Shown here: piece by piece, positions 42,064 to 50,471 of the stretch
Numbering within the stretch: position 1 is the first letter of the stretch
Layout of the letters: every line of letters begins with the position of its first letter
Notes under the pieces: model-generated
What the model saw: only the letters and a program-made list of their open reading frames with translations
Database searches by the model: none
What the model was told of the DNA's origin: nothing
Translations under genes and position numbers: made by a program
DNA from: Paenibacillus glycanilyticus
GTDB taxonomy: Bacteria > Bacillota > Bacilli > Paenibacillales > Paenibacillaceae
Reading direction: 5' to 3'
DNA length: 64,000 nt
NCBI RefSeq assembly: GCF_030161375.1
Contig: NZ_BSSQ01000009.1
Span: 1 to 64,000 of the forward strand

Positions 42064-43203
42064 TTACCAATAAACTTCCGTTTCACCGAGCAGTCTTGCA
42101 ACCGCCTCTGCGAAATAGTAATCCCCGTAAATGAGCGATACATTAATATTGGAATCAGCAGGCTTGTGGCCTGTCGCTTCCTTCAGAAGACCTTCTTGCT
42201 TCGGCTCGTCCTTCGTTGAATAGTTCTCATATAGACTCTCAACGATACGTTCGGCTAAGCGGCGGTAATAGGCGCCTTCCTCCTCGGGAAGAAGACTAGC
42301 CATCTCCAGGAAACTTGCTGCGGCTATAGCTCCAGCGGAAGTATCGCGAGGTTCTCCCTCTTGGCCGCCGGCAAATGCGAAATCCCACATCGGAACTAAA
42401 TCATCCTCAAGACGGTCAATATAGACTTGCGCGAGTTCTTTGGCTAGCTGCATATATTCAGGCTTGCGGGTATAACGGTAAGCATGGGCGTAACCTCCGA
42501 TCGCCCAAGTCTGTCCGCGCGACCAGCAGGAATCGTCCGCATAACCTTGATGCGTCTTGCCGCGAAGCGGTTCTCCGCTCTCCGGATCAAACAGATAGGT
42601 ATGGAAGGTCGTGCGGTCTGGCCTGACGATGGTCTTGGCGCAAGTATCAGCCTGGGCAATGGCGATTTCGCGGTATTTGTCGTCCCCCGTCTCCTCGCTG
42701 GCCCAGAATAGTAGCGGCAGGTTGTACATGCAATCAATGATGATTCGTCCTCTGTTCTCTTCGCTGAACGGATCGCCAGGCGTCCAGACATTCCAGGCTT
42801 GAATGTAATTCCCCGGCGGATTAAAGCGCTCCGCCAATGCTTCAGCAGCATCTAGAGCATGCTGGCGTGCCGCTTGGTCTCCTGTCAGCCTATAATCGGC
42901 AACCGAGGACAAGCTGAACAAAAATCCAAGATCATGATCCGTTGTCTCGCGTTCTTCATACAGCCGTTTAGTGAATCGGTTACGGGAGCGGCGAGCCGCC
43001 TCCGCCCAAGCTGCATCTCCCGTCGCTTCAAAAGCAAGCCACAATAATCCCGTCCAGAAACCGCCAACCCAAAAGCCGTTATCCATAAAATCGTATTGGC
43101 CATTAACGGTGGCATGCGGCAGCTTGTCACCGAAACGGTTCGCGTTTTGTCTTGTTTTTTCTAATATAAAAGCTTGTATTTCTCTAAGGCGTTTCTGCTC
43201 CAT
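42064..43203 (-). CDS. GH88 unsaturated glucuronyl hydrolase
   Basis: About 379-aa cytoplasmic alpha/alpha-barrel enzyme that removes the 4,5-unsaturated uronic acid from lyase-generated oligosaccharides. The two family catalytic aspartates are visible as D91 in HDLGF and D157 in RIIIDCMYNLPLL, equivalent to D88 and D149 of the Bacillus GL1 enzyme; GFWTGLLWL and THQGYADDSCWSRGQTW also match GH88. No signal peptide. The start at 43203 has GGAGG 10 nt upstream; ATG 43209 is an alternative. Last gene of an operon with a sugar isomerase and a dehydrogenase. It implies that the nearby importer takes up unsaturated uronate oligosaccharides. Confidence 0.92.
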   Translation of the reverse strand: MEQKRLREIQAFILEKTRQNANRFGDKLPHATVNGQYDFMDNGFWVGGFWTGLLWLAFEATGDAAWAEAARRSRNRFTKRLYEERETTDHDLGFLFSLSSVADYRLTGDQAARQHALDAAEALAERFNPPGNYIQAWNVWTPGDPFSEENRGRIIIDCMYNLPLLFWASEETGDDKYREIAIAQADTCAKTIVRPDRTTFHTYLFDPESGEPLRGKTHQGYADDSCWSRGQTWAIGGYAHAYRYTRKPEYMQLAKELAQVYIDRLEDDLVPMWDFAFAGGQEGEPRDTSAGAIAAASFLEMASLLPEEEGAYYRRLAERIVESLYENYSTKDEPKQEGLLKEATGHKPADSNINVSLIYGDYYFAEAVARLLGETEVYW

Positions 43204-43230
43204 GATCATTAATCCTCCATTATGAATGAA

Positions 43231-44247
43231 TTAAGCAAGCGCATTGGAAGTCATTCGGTTGAATTGCTCAAGCGTCACATTCCCGTCAGGCTCTTCGCCT
43301 CTGATGCAGGCAATCAGCTGATCGATGATGTAATCGCCGAAAGCCCGTTTGCATTGCCCCGCAAACCCGCCGATATGCGGCGTGCATAACACATGCTCCA
43401 TCTCGTGCAGTTCATGATTAACAGGTACTGGCTCTTGATGGAAAACATCCAATGCCGCACTAAATCTGCCTGTCCGCAGCTCGTTCATCAACGACTCTTC
43501 ATCCACAATTCTGGCGCGGGCCGTATTCACGAATAATGCCCCGTCCTGAATTAGCGACAGCTCCCTGCGGCCAATCATGCCAACGGTAGAAGGCGTAAGC
43601 GAGCTGTGCAGGCTGATGATCTCGCTGGTCGTAAGCAATTCGTCCAGCGAACATAACTGGACGCCAAGTTCCCTCGCTTCTTCTTCGGAGCAATAACGCG
43701 AAGCCAGCTTGATTTGTACCGGGAAGCCGCGCAGGAGGCCGATCACATTCCGCGAAATTTCGCCGTAGCCGATCAGACCAATCGTACGGCCGGTTAATCC
43801 AAGCACCGTTTCCTTGCTGTTGTTTGCCCAGCCGCCCCGCTTCATTCTCATGCTGTACGGCTGCAGGCTCCAAGCCGCACTCATCATGAGAGCTACGGCG
43901 GATTCCGCAGTGGATCGGGCTAGTACGTTGTTGGCCGTCACCACGACCATGTCTTTCGCGAAAGCTTGTTCATTAACAATCGCAGTAGCTGAACCTGCGA
44001 GGTGACCGATAAACTTCAGCTTGCTAGCTTTCGCAAGCACTTCATCCGTAAAGAAAGGCGAACCCCACGAAGTAAGCACCGCATCGTAATCCTCCACGAC
44101 AGCCGCCAGTCCTGCACTGCCGGAGAGAGGCGTCATTTCTTTTATCCAATGGTATTCCGACACCGTGCCGAGCTTCTTCAAGACAGCCGGATTCTGAAAA
44201 AACATCTGAATCAGGTCCGGATCCGAAATGGCCAATAAGGTTTTCAT
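43231..44247 (-). CDS. D-2-hydroxyacid dehydrogenase family protein
   Basis: 338-aa NAD-dependent oxidoreductase of the D-isomer-specific 2-hydroxyacid dehydrogenase family. The Rossmann motif is GLIGYGEIS (about 160), and the catalytic triad is present: Arg in NTARARIVDE, Glu in DVFHQEPV and His in TPHIGGF. In uronate operons such enzymes may reduce or oxidise keto-acid intermediates; the substrate here is not visible. Gap of 36 bp to the isomerase gene and 27 bp to the GH88 gene, so one operon. Confidence 0.9.
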   Translation of the reverse strand: MKTLLAISDPDLIQMFFQNPAVLKKLGTVSEYHWIKEMTPLSGSAGLAAVVEDYDAVLTSWGSPFFTDEVLAKASKLKFIGHLAGSATAIVNEQAFAKDMVVVTANNVLARSTAESAVALMMSAAWSLQPYSMRMKRGGWANNSKETVLGLTGRTIGLIGYGEISRNVIGLLRGFPVQIKLASRYCSEEEARELGVQLCSLDELLTTSEIISLHSSLTPSTVGMIGRRELSLIQDGALFVNTARARIVDEESLMNELRTGRFSAALDVFHQEPVPVNHELHEMEHVLCTPHIGGFAGQCKRAFGDYIIDQLIACIRGEEPDGNVTLEQFNRMTSNALA

Positions 44248-44283
44248 TCAAACATCGTCTCCCTTGTTAACGCTCTATTTGAT

Positions 44284-45123
44284 TTACTCCGCAAGAATGC
44301 CGCTCATAAGCTGGACATAATCGGCAAATACCGAATCCAGTGCCAGGTCAAGCTCCTTCAGCTCCGGGCGCCACTTCGTCTCCCATTCCAGCGAATAATA
44401 ACCGGCATAACCGCTATCCTTAAGCAATTCCACTATCGCGGCAAGAGGCAGCTGACCGTCTCCCGTCCGCGTATATTTCCACTCATGCATATCCGCCTCT
44501 TCGAACGGAACGCCGTCTTTCATATGCACATGGGCAATGAAGGGGCCAAGCAGCCGAATCGTGTCCGCCGGCGCTTCCCCGAATTCGTACGGATGGATAA
44601 TATCGTAAATAATCCGGCAGTTGGAACGATGGATGGCCTCAAGCATCGGCTTTAATTGCATGCCCGTCGAGAACTCGTTATGCGTCTCGATCCAGATGCC
44701 CACTCCCGTTCCCCGCGCGAGCGCTTCATCGCAAGCTTCCTGAATATGACGGATTAATCGTTCCTTGTCATGAGCTTGATTCCGCTCGCTGATCTTTTTG
44801 AAGAACGTTCCGGTAAAAATCCGAATGCCTCCTGCCTCAAGCAGCTCGGCAATCCTGATATGGCGGGATAACGACCGCCGCGCTTCCCTTTCTTCACCAA
44901 GGCCGTTCAGCAAAATACCGGAGCCGATATTCGTTACCGTAATTCCTGCTTCCCGAAACCTCGCTGCGGCCGCCTTCACTTCTTCTTCCGTTGAATCCGG
45001 CGTAATCGCGTAGCCATAATCAATCTTCAATTCAATACCGGAATAACCGTGTTGCTTGCAGCCTTCAATTAATTGCTCCACGCTCCACCCTTCGCAGGGA
45101 AGCGTGCTGAAGCTGAGCATCAT
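44284..45123 (-). CDS. TIM-barrel sugar phosphate isomerase/epimerase family protein
   Basis: 279-aa xylose-isomerase-like TIM barrel (AP endonuclease 2 superfamily): HGYSGIELKIDYG, GVGIWIETHNEF with metal-binding Glu, CRIIYDIIHPYEF, HVHMKDG and YSLEWETKW carry the typical His, Asp and Glu ligands. The start at 45123 has GGGAG 8 nt upstream. First gene of the isomerase-dehydrogenase-GH88 operon, so it probably acts on the released sugar or keto-uronate. Confidence 0.88.
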   Translation of the reverse strand: MMLSFSTLPCEGWSVEQLIEGCKQHGYSGIELKIDYGYAITPDSTEEEVKAAAARFREAGITVTNIGSGILLNGLGEEREARRSLSRHIRIAELLEAGGIRIFTGTFFKKISERNQAHDKERLIRHIQEACDEALARGTGVGIWIETHNEFSTGMQLKPMLEAIHRSNCRIIYDIIHPYEFGEAPADTIRLLGPFIAHVHMKDGVPFEEADMHEWKYTRTGDGQLPLAAIVELLKDSGYAGYYSLEWETKWRPELKELDLALDSVFADYVQLMSGILAE

Positions 45124-45236
45124 CTCATCCACTCCCTTTCCGTTCAACAACAACTTACCATGGAGAGCCTTGCTTATGAGGACACTTTCTTACGATGACA
45201 TTGACGTCTTTAACGAAATGTATCTAGTACGTAAAC

Positions 45237-45275
45237 AAAACAAAAAGACAAAGCCTTTAATCAACGGCTTTGTCT
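45237..45275 (-). terminator. terminator after the AraC gene
   Basis: Perfect 10-bp stem AGACAAAGCC/GGCTTTGTCT followed by TTTTTG on the minus strand, 8 bp after the stop at 45283. Confidence 0.9.
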
Positions 45276-45282
45276 TCTTGTT

Positions 45283-46125
45283 TTAAGAAATAGAATGGGG
45301 CTGCTTACGATAAGCAAGCGGACTGACGCCTACCGACTTGCGGAACATCCGATTGAAATGGCTGGCATTGTTGAAGCCGGTCGCCACGCTAATCTCAATG
45401 ACGCTAAGCTCGGTTGACCGCAGCAGATCAAGCGCTTTGCGGATCCGAATATCGTTCAGGTATTGCGTAAACGGCTGGCCGATCAGAACCTTGAACATGT
45501 AACTGAAGTAGGAAGGAGACATGGCCGCGCGCTGCGCCAGTTCCTCAAGCTTCAGACTATCCGCGTAATGGGCTTCCATGTAGCGGACGGTCTCATAGAA
45601 TAGCGGGCGGCGATCCTCCAAAGACGTCTCTCCCGGTGGACTCAAGCTGTCGCTCTGCCGAAAAGCCGTTACGAGCAAACGGATAAGATCGGCACGGATT
45701 AAATGGCGGTAACCCGGCTCTTGTCTCAGATGCTCATCATTCATGCGGGACAATAACTGTTCCACCTGCACCTGGTAATCGCCTGATAGTCTGATTTTCG
45801 GAAAAAAGGGCGGTTCAGCCAGCATGTCTTCCGTATCGAGCACAATCGGCATAAAGTCGACTTGAACGAGGTTTACTTTCTCGCCTTTGTAGAAATCCAG
45901 ACGGTGCGGAACATACGGCGGAATCGCCAGCAAATCCCCTTTGCTCATCAGATAAGCCTGATCCTCCACATAATGAAGACAAACGCCCCTCTGCAAATAA
46001 CAAATTTGAAAATGCTCATGGGCATGGGGCACGCGGTTCAGCGTTTCCTCCGTCCGGTACTCCAGCTTGAACGGAAAGCCCGGGTCCATCACATCGCGAC
46101 AGGCATATACCGCATAGGTACTCAT
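45283..46125 (-). CDS. AraC-family regulator with cupin sensor domain
   Basis: 280-aa one-component regulator. An N-terminal cupin-like region (HAHEHFQICYLQRGVCLHYV, GDLLAIPPYVPH) that usually binds a sugar, and a C-terminal AraC double helix-turn-helix (KLEELAQRAAMSPSYFSYMF, then NASHFNRMFRKSVGVSPLAYR). The ATG overlaps the stop of the membrane AraC regulator by 4 bp (ATGA), so the two are co-translated. Likely target: the isomerase-dehydrogenase-GH88 operon that follows. Confidence 0.92.
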   Translation of the reverse strand: MSTYAVYACRDVMDPGFPFKLEYRTEETLNRVPHAHEHFQICYLQRGVCLHYVEDQAYLMSKGDLLAIPPYVPHRLDFYKGEKVNLVQVDFMPIVLDTEDMLAEPPFFPKIRLSGDYQVQVEQLLSRMNDEHLRQEPGYRHLIRADLIRLLVTAFRQSDSLSPPGETSLEDRRPLFYETVRYMEAHYADSLKLEELAQRAAMSPSYFSYMFKVLIGQPFTQYLNDIRIRKALDLLRSTELSVIEISVATGFNNASHFNRMFRKSVGVSPLAYRKQPHSIS

Positions 46126-48353
46126 GACGGATCATGCTCCTTCTTCTGTTGGCGCGCCAATTGCTGATAATCGCTTGGCAGCATGCCCGAATAACGGACG
46201 AATAAACGCGACAGCATGTCTGCATTGCAGCCGACCATTTCCGCGACTTCCCTTAGCTTCTTCTCCGGATGCCGCTCCAGAATGCCGCAAGCCATCTTAT
46301 GGCGATATTCGCTTAAATAATCTTTGAAATTGCGGCCCGTCGAATTCTTAAACAACGTGGATACGTAATTCCGCGACAAATTCAAATAATCCGCCAAATC
46401 AAACAAGCTGATCTCGTTCTGATAATTCTCATGCACATATGCGAGCATCTTCTCGGACAAGCCGCTGTTTGACTTTTCCTGCTCCCGGGCAAACCAAGAA
46501 GCAAGCACTCCAAAGGTGTCCAGCGCTTTGCGTTCCAGCTCATCATAGGACCGGCTTGCCCGGAAGTGAAGCTCGGACACTTTGTCGGAGCCAAACAGCT
46601 GCGCCGCGTTAATGTTTGAACCGTCTACGATCCGGTTCACAGTTGCGTCCAGCATGACGGCTAGCTGAGAATGATTCGATCCGCGCTCGCTGTTGTTCGT
46701 CCGGATAATTTCCGTAATGGTGGACTGCCATACTGTCGTCTTGCAGTGAATGATTGCGTTAATAAGCGTCTGCTCCTCCTGCAGAGGGAAATACACCGTC
46801 CCTTTCCAGACGGGCTTCGCCTCGTCCGCCTCAACAACCTTCGCGTTATAGTTCAAATACTCCCTCGTATCGGCATACTTAACCGTCTGCCGGTAGGAGG
46901 CAAACAACTGCTCCATCCGATCGCAGGACGGGCCGATTATCGCATAAATTTCATGACCGTACGCCGGCTCCGCGTTAATGATCGTATTTCGCAGCCGTTC
47001 GGGCAGCAGTTCTCCTCCAGCCGATACGATTACAACCTGGGTCTCGGAATTCAGGTCGACGATTCGGTAAAACGGCTGTTGCGCAAACAGCTCATCAAGC
47101 GCAGCGTCAAGCCGCAGCTTAACATCATAGGTACCGCTGTTTGACATTGTCCCTTCAAAAGGATCCGTCTCCGCAAACTTCAGCAAAATAACGGTAAACG
47201 GCCCTTCCGTCTGCAGATTCGGATAATGGGTCAGCCCTTCGGCTATGGCTTCCGGCGGAATAAGTCCGATCAGCAGATCATGCACAAACTTGTTCTCCAG
47301 CGAAACATTATATTTCTCCAGCGATTGCGTCATCGTCTCTACATCGATGTGCAGCGTCTCTATCGTGCTCTTGATATGCGCAAACTCGTCTCCCGCGGTA
47401 AACGACTCGCCGGTCGTCTGCAGCACGTTCTCAATTGGCGTATACATACGCTTCGTAATTAGCGACATCAAGCCAATACCAAGCGCCATCGCTGCCAACC
47501 CGCTCCCAATCAGCATCATAAGCGCCGGCGTAAAGATCTGCTGGGGTTTCGTCAAATAAACGTAATGAACGCCAGCTACAGTGGACGGTTCTGTATGAAA
47601 GACGAGGCCGGAATCGCTGCGGTTTCCAACTGCCTCCAGCACCTGTGTCCGATCGAGCTGCCCAGAGGAAGCAACAAGCTCGTTCTGATAATAGACGGCA
47701 AGCGTCCCGTCCTGAAGCGCATCGGCATGAAACATCTGATTTGTATAATAAGAAGTGAAAATATAAATGGGCTTAGGATTGCCAATCCACTCGCATCGGG
47801 CGACAACGTACATCTCGTTCCCCTGCTCGTCTTGCACATTAATGACCTGCATGGGAATGCTTCGATTCTCGTTAAATTGTTTGATCACCCGGTCAAGCGT
47901 TTCGTCTCCGATATAGAACAGGTTCTGAAAGGCATCTATATTGCCCGTGCTGTTGTTCATAATGACGTAATCATCGTCGTATTTGGTAATCGCAATCGCA
48001 TGCTTGGAGCCTGGCGTCAGGCCATAAATGCCGGTTATGAAGTTGTAATATTTCAATTTCTCATAGTTCGTCAAATAGCTTCCCAAATATTTTTTCGTAT
48101 ACTCGGATACGTTCAGCATAAGACCAATCTCCTGCAGCGACTGCAAGCGGAAGTCCGTATACTCGCTCACCTGGCTGGCCGTCGCCTCCGCTCTTGTCTC
48201 GTACTCGTGCCGGGACGGAATCCAATAGAAAAAAAGAAAAACGATCTCGATGAGCAACGTATAGATAACGGCGATTCCTGTAAAAGTGCGAAACATTTTG
48301 CGATAGTAGCGCAATCCAACCCCTCCTGACCGATTCCTCGAAAGCGCATTCAT
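46122..48353 (-). CDS. membrane-spanning AraC-family regulator (one-component sensor)
   Basis: About 743 aa: transmembrane segment near 24-47, an extracellular sensor region of about 230 residues, second transmembrane segment near 275-295 (ALMMLIGSGLAAMALGIGLMSL), a central cytoplasmic region, and a C-terminal AraC domain (SLFDLADYLNLSRNYVSTLF, then RHPEKKLREVAEMVGCNADMLSRLF). No receiver or kinase domain, so signal and output are one protein. Start uncertain: ATG 48353 follows GGGGTGA; TTG 48314 has AGGAGG at better spacing; GTG 48362 is less likely. It is divergent from an LplBC importer that it probably controls. Confidence 0.88.
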   Translation of the reverse strand: MNALSRNRSGGVGLRYYRKMFRTFTGIAVIYTLLIEIVFLFFYWIPSRHEYETRAEATASQVSEYTDFRLQSLQEIGLMLNVSEYTKKYLGSYLTNYEKLKYYNFITGIYGLTPGSKHAIAITKYDDDYVIMNNSTGNIDAFQNLFYIGDETLDRVIKQFNENRSIPMQVINVQDEQGNEMYVVARCEWIGNPKPIYIFTSYYTNQMFHADALQDGTLAVYYQNELVASSGQLDRTQVLEAVGNRSDSGLVFHTEPSTVAGVHYVYLTKPQQIFTPALMMLIGSGLAAMALGIGLMSLITKRMYTPIENVLQTTGESFTAGDEFAHIKSTIETLHIDVETMTQSLEKYNVSLENKFVHDLLIGLIPPEAIAEGLTHYPNLQTEGPFTVILLKFAETDPFEGTMSNSGTYDVKLRLDAALDELFAQQPFYRIVDLNSETQVVIVSAGGELLPERLRNTIINAEPAYGHEIYAIIGPSCDRMEQLFASYRQTVKYADTREYLNYNAKVVEADEAKPVWKGTVYFPLQEEQTLINAIIHCKTTVWQSTITEIIRTNNSERGSNHSQLAVMLDATVNRIVDGSNINAAQLFGSDKVSELHFRASRSYDELERKALDTFGVLASWFAREQEKSNSGLSEKMLAYVHENYQNEISLFDLADYLNLSRNYVSTLFKNSTGRNFKDYLSEYRHKMACGILERHPEKKLREVAEMVGCNADMLSRLFVRYSGMLPSDYQQLARQQKKEHDPS

Positions 48354-48417
48354 TTGGCTCACCCCATTATAAATAAAACCGCCAGAAAAGCGAACCTCTA
48401 AGGAACCCCCAAAATTT

Positions 48418-48432
48418 ACGAAAACGTTTACC
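48418..48432. promoter_or_regulatory. cre-like or LacI-family-like site in the divergent region
   Basis: ACGAAAACGTTTACC matches the CcpA cre consensus with two mismatches at the ends and has a central AAACGTTT palindrome. It lies between the membrane AraC gene and the plus-strand importer. Confidence 0.35.
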
Positions 48433-48591
48433 GTAATTAATAAGGGTTCGGAAACGGTATTTTTTCGGGTCAGGGAGAAAAAGAAAGGGTTTTCATAACG
48501 CTTTGGGCCATGTTACCTTGAGGGAGCAACAGGTTCGGCCGGCGAACCCGGGGTCATACAACCCACATTTAAGGCAAGGAGGGGCACAGCG

Positions 48592-49548
48592 ATGAGAGAC
48601 GTTCCCCATAAGGCAAGATCGGCAGCAATGCGAAAAGCGCGAGGCTCCGAACTGCTCGTCTCGATTGTAAGAGACAAATATTTGTACTTCATGCTCATCC
48701 CGTTTGTCCTGTATTACGCAATCTTCTATTATATGCCGTTTCAAGGGCTGCGGTTGGCTTTTATGGACTATAAACCGTTCCTCGGAATGGCCGGCAGCAA
48801 GTGGGTAGGGTTTGACAACTTCGCCGAATTTTTTAATGGACCCTACTTTACTAGAATTATCCGGAATACGCTGCTCATCAGCTTGTACAATATGATTTTC
48901 TCGTTTCCGGTACCGATTATTCTAGCCATTCTCTTCAATGAATTGAGGAACCGGAAGTTCCGGGTATTTGTCCAAACGATTTCTTATATGCCCCATTTTA
49001 TTTCAACCGTCGTTATTGCGGGACTTGTCGTTAACTTCCTGTCCCCTTCCACCGGGATCGTAAACATCCTGCTCGAGAAAATGGGATTCGACAGCGTGTA
49101 TTTCCTGACCAAACCCGAATACTTCCGTATCATCTTTGTCATCCAAGGCATTTGGGCAACGGCAGGCTTCTCTTCCATTATCTATTTCTCTTCGCTGATG
49201 TCGATCGACTCTTCGCAATACGAAGCGGCGATGATTGACGGCGCGGGCCGCTTTAAGCAAATCTTGCACGTGACTTTGCCGGGGCTGTTGCCGACCATCG
49301 GAATTATGCTGCTGCTCGGGATTGGAAATATTATGAACATTGGCTACGAAATGATTATTTTGCTCTATCAGCCTATTACTTACGAAACGGCCGACGTCGT
49401 CGGAAGTTTTGTATACCGGCTTGGCATTCAGAATGCGGACTACTCCATGTCCACGGCCGTTGGTCTGTTTAACGGGATTATCTCGCTTGTTCTCGTATTA
49501 ACCGCTAACCGCATTTCCAAAAAAATCAGCGAAGTTTCCATCATGTAG
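48592..49548 (+). CDS. LplB-type ABC permease (uronate locus)
   Basis: 318-aa permease with six hydrophobic segments, YMPFQGLRLAFMDYKPFLGMAGSKWVGFDNF near the N terminus and the EAA loop EAAMIDGAGRFKQILHVTLPGL. GGAGG lies 9 nt before the ATG. First gene of a permease-permease-lipoprotein operon, divergent from the membrane AraC regulator. Given the GH88 operon on the other side of the regulators, the substrate may be an unsaturated uronate oligosaccharide. Confidence 0.92.
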   Translation: MRDVPHKARSAAMRKARGSELLVSIVRDKYLYFMLIPFVLYYAIFYYMPFQGLRLAFMDYKPFLGMAGSKWVGFDNFAEFFNGPYFTRIIRNTLLISLYNMIFSFPVPIILAILFNELRNRKFRVFVQTISYMPHFISTVVIAGLVVNFLSPSTGIVNILLEKMGFDSVYFLTKPEYFRIIFVIQGIWATAGFSSIIYFSSLMSIDSSQYEAAMIDGAGRFKQILHVTLPGLLPTIGIMLLLGIGNIMNIGYEMIILLYQPITYETADVVGSFVYRLGIQNADYSMSTAVGLFNGIISLVLVLTANRISKKISEVSIM

Positions 49549-49564
49549 GAAAGGAGGAACGACA

Positions 49565-50434
49565 ATGAATCGGACGAAAGGCGAGAAAATTTTCGGCTGG
49601 TTTAATATCATTCTCATGTTGATGATCATGCTGGTTACCCTGTATCCTCTGTACTATGTTGTTATCGCGTCTTTTTCGGATCCGGTAGCGGTATCTACGG
49701 GGAAAGTGACCATCCTGCCGAGCGGATTCGCTCTTGATTCCTTCAACAAGGTTGTTCATATGGAGAACCTGTGGAAGTCCTATGGCAACACGGTATTCTA
49801 TTCTGTCGCGGGTACAATCATCAGCCTTGCTCTCACCATTCTGGGAGCGTATCCGCTGTCCAAAAAACGGTTGAAGGGCCGCAAATTGATTACCTTTTTC
49901 GTCTTGGTGACGATGTGGTTCAGCGCCGGGATGATGCCTACGTACCAGAACTTTCAGAATTTAGGGTTGCTTGATACCCGCATTGGCGTATTGTTATGCT
50001 TTGCCATCGATTCGTTCAACGTCATCCTCCTTCGGACGTTCTTCGAGAACGTTCCGGATTCCATGGAGGAATCCGCGAAGGTGGACGGCGCCAACGACTG
50101 GACGATTCTAACCCGCATTTATTTGCCGCTGTCGGTACCCGCGCTTGCCACGATCACGATGTATTATTTCGTTGGCCGCTGGAATTCCTATTTCTGGTCC
50201 ATGTTGCTTCTTAAGGATCAAGACCTGGTCCCGCTGCAGGTTCTTCTGAAGAAATTGATTGTCGAAGTTTCCTATAACGTTAACGAAGCGGTAGATATGA
50301 GCGCCTCGGTCATGACCGAGCAGACGATCGTATACGCGACCATTGTTATCGCCGTTCTTCCTATGCTTATCTTATATCCTTTTATCCAGAAGTTTTTTGT
50401 CAAAGGCATTATGGTTGGAGCGATTAAAGGTTAA
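49565..50434 (+). CDS. LplC/YtcP-type ABC permease (uronate locus)
   Basis: 289-aa permease partner of the preceding gene, 16 bp downstream with AAGGAGG 7 nt before its ATG. Six hydrophobic segments, EAA loop EESAKVDGANDWTILTRIYLPLSVP, and the typical end KFFVKGIMVGAIKG. The last codons overlap a longer frame of the lipoprotein gene, but the lipoprotein starts at 50472, after this stop. Confidence 0.92.
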   Translation: MNRTKGEKIFGWFNIILMLMIMLVTLYPLYYVVIASFSDPVAVSTGKVTILPSGFALDSFNKVVHMENLWKSYGNTVFYSVAGTIISLALTILGAYPLSKKRLKGRKLITFFVLVTMWFSAGMMPTYQNFQNLGLLDTRIGVLLCFAIDSFNVILLRTFFENVPDSMEESAKVDGANDWTILTRIYLPLSVPALATITMYYFVGRWNSYFWSMLLLKDQDLVPLQVLLKKLIVEVSYNVNEAVDMSASVMTEQTIVYATIVIAVLPMLILYPFIQKFFVKGIMVGAIKG

Positions 50435-50471
50435 TTCTAATGCAGGCTACTATAAAGGGAGGTTATTATTC

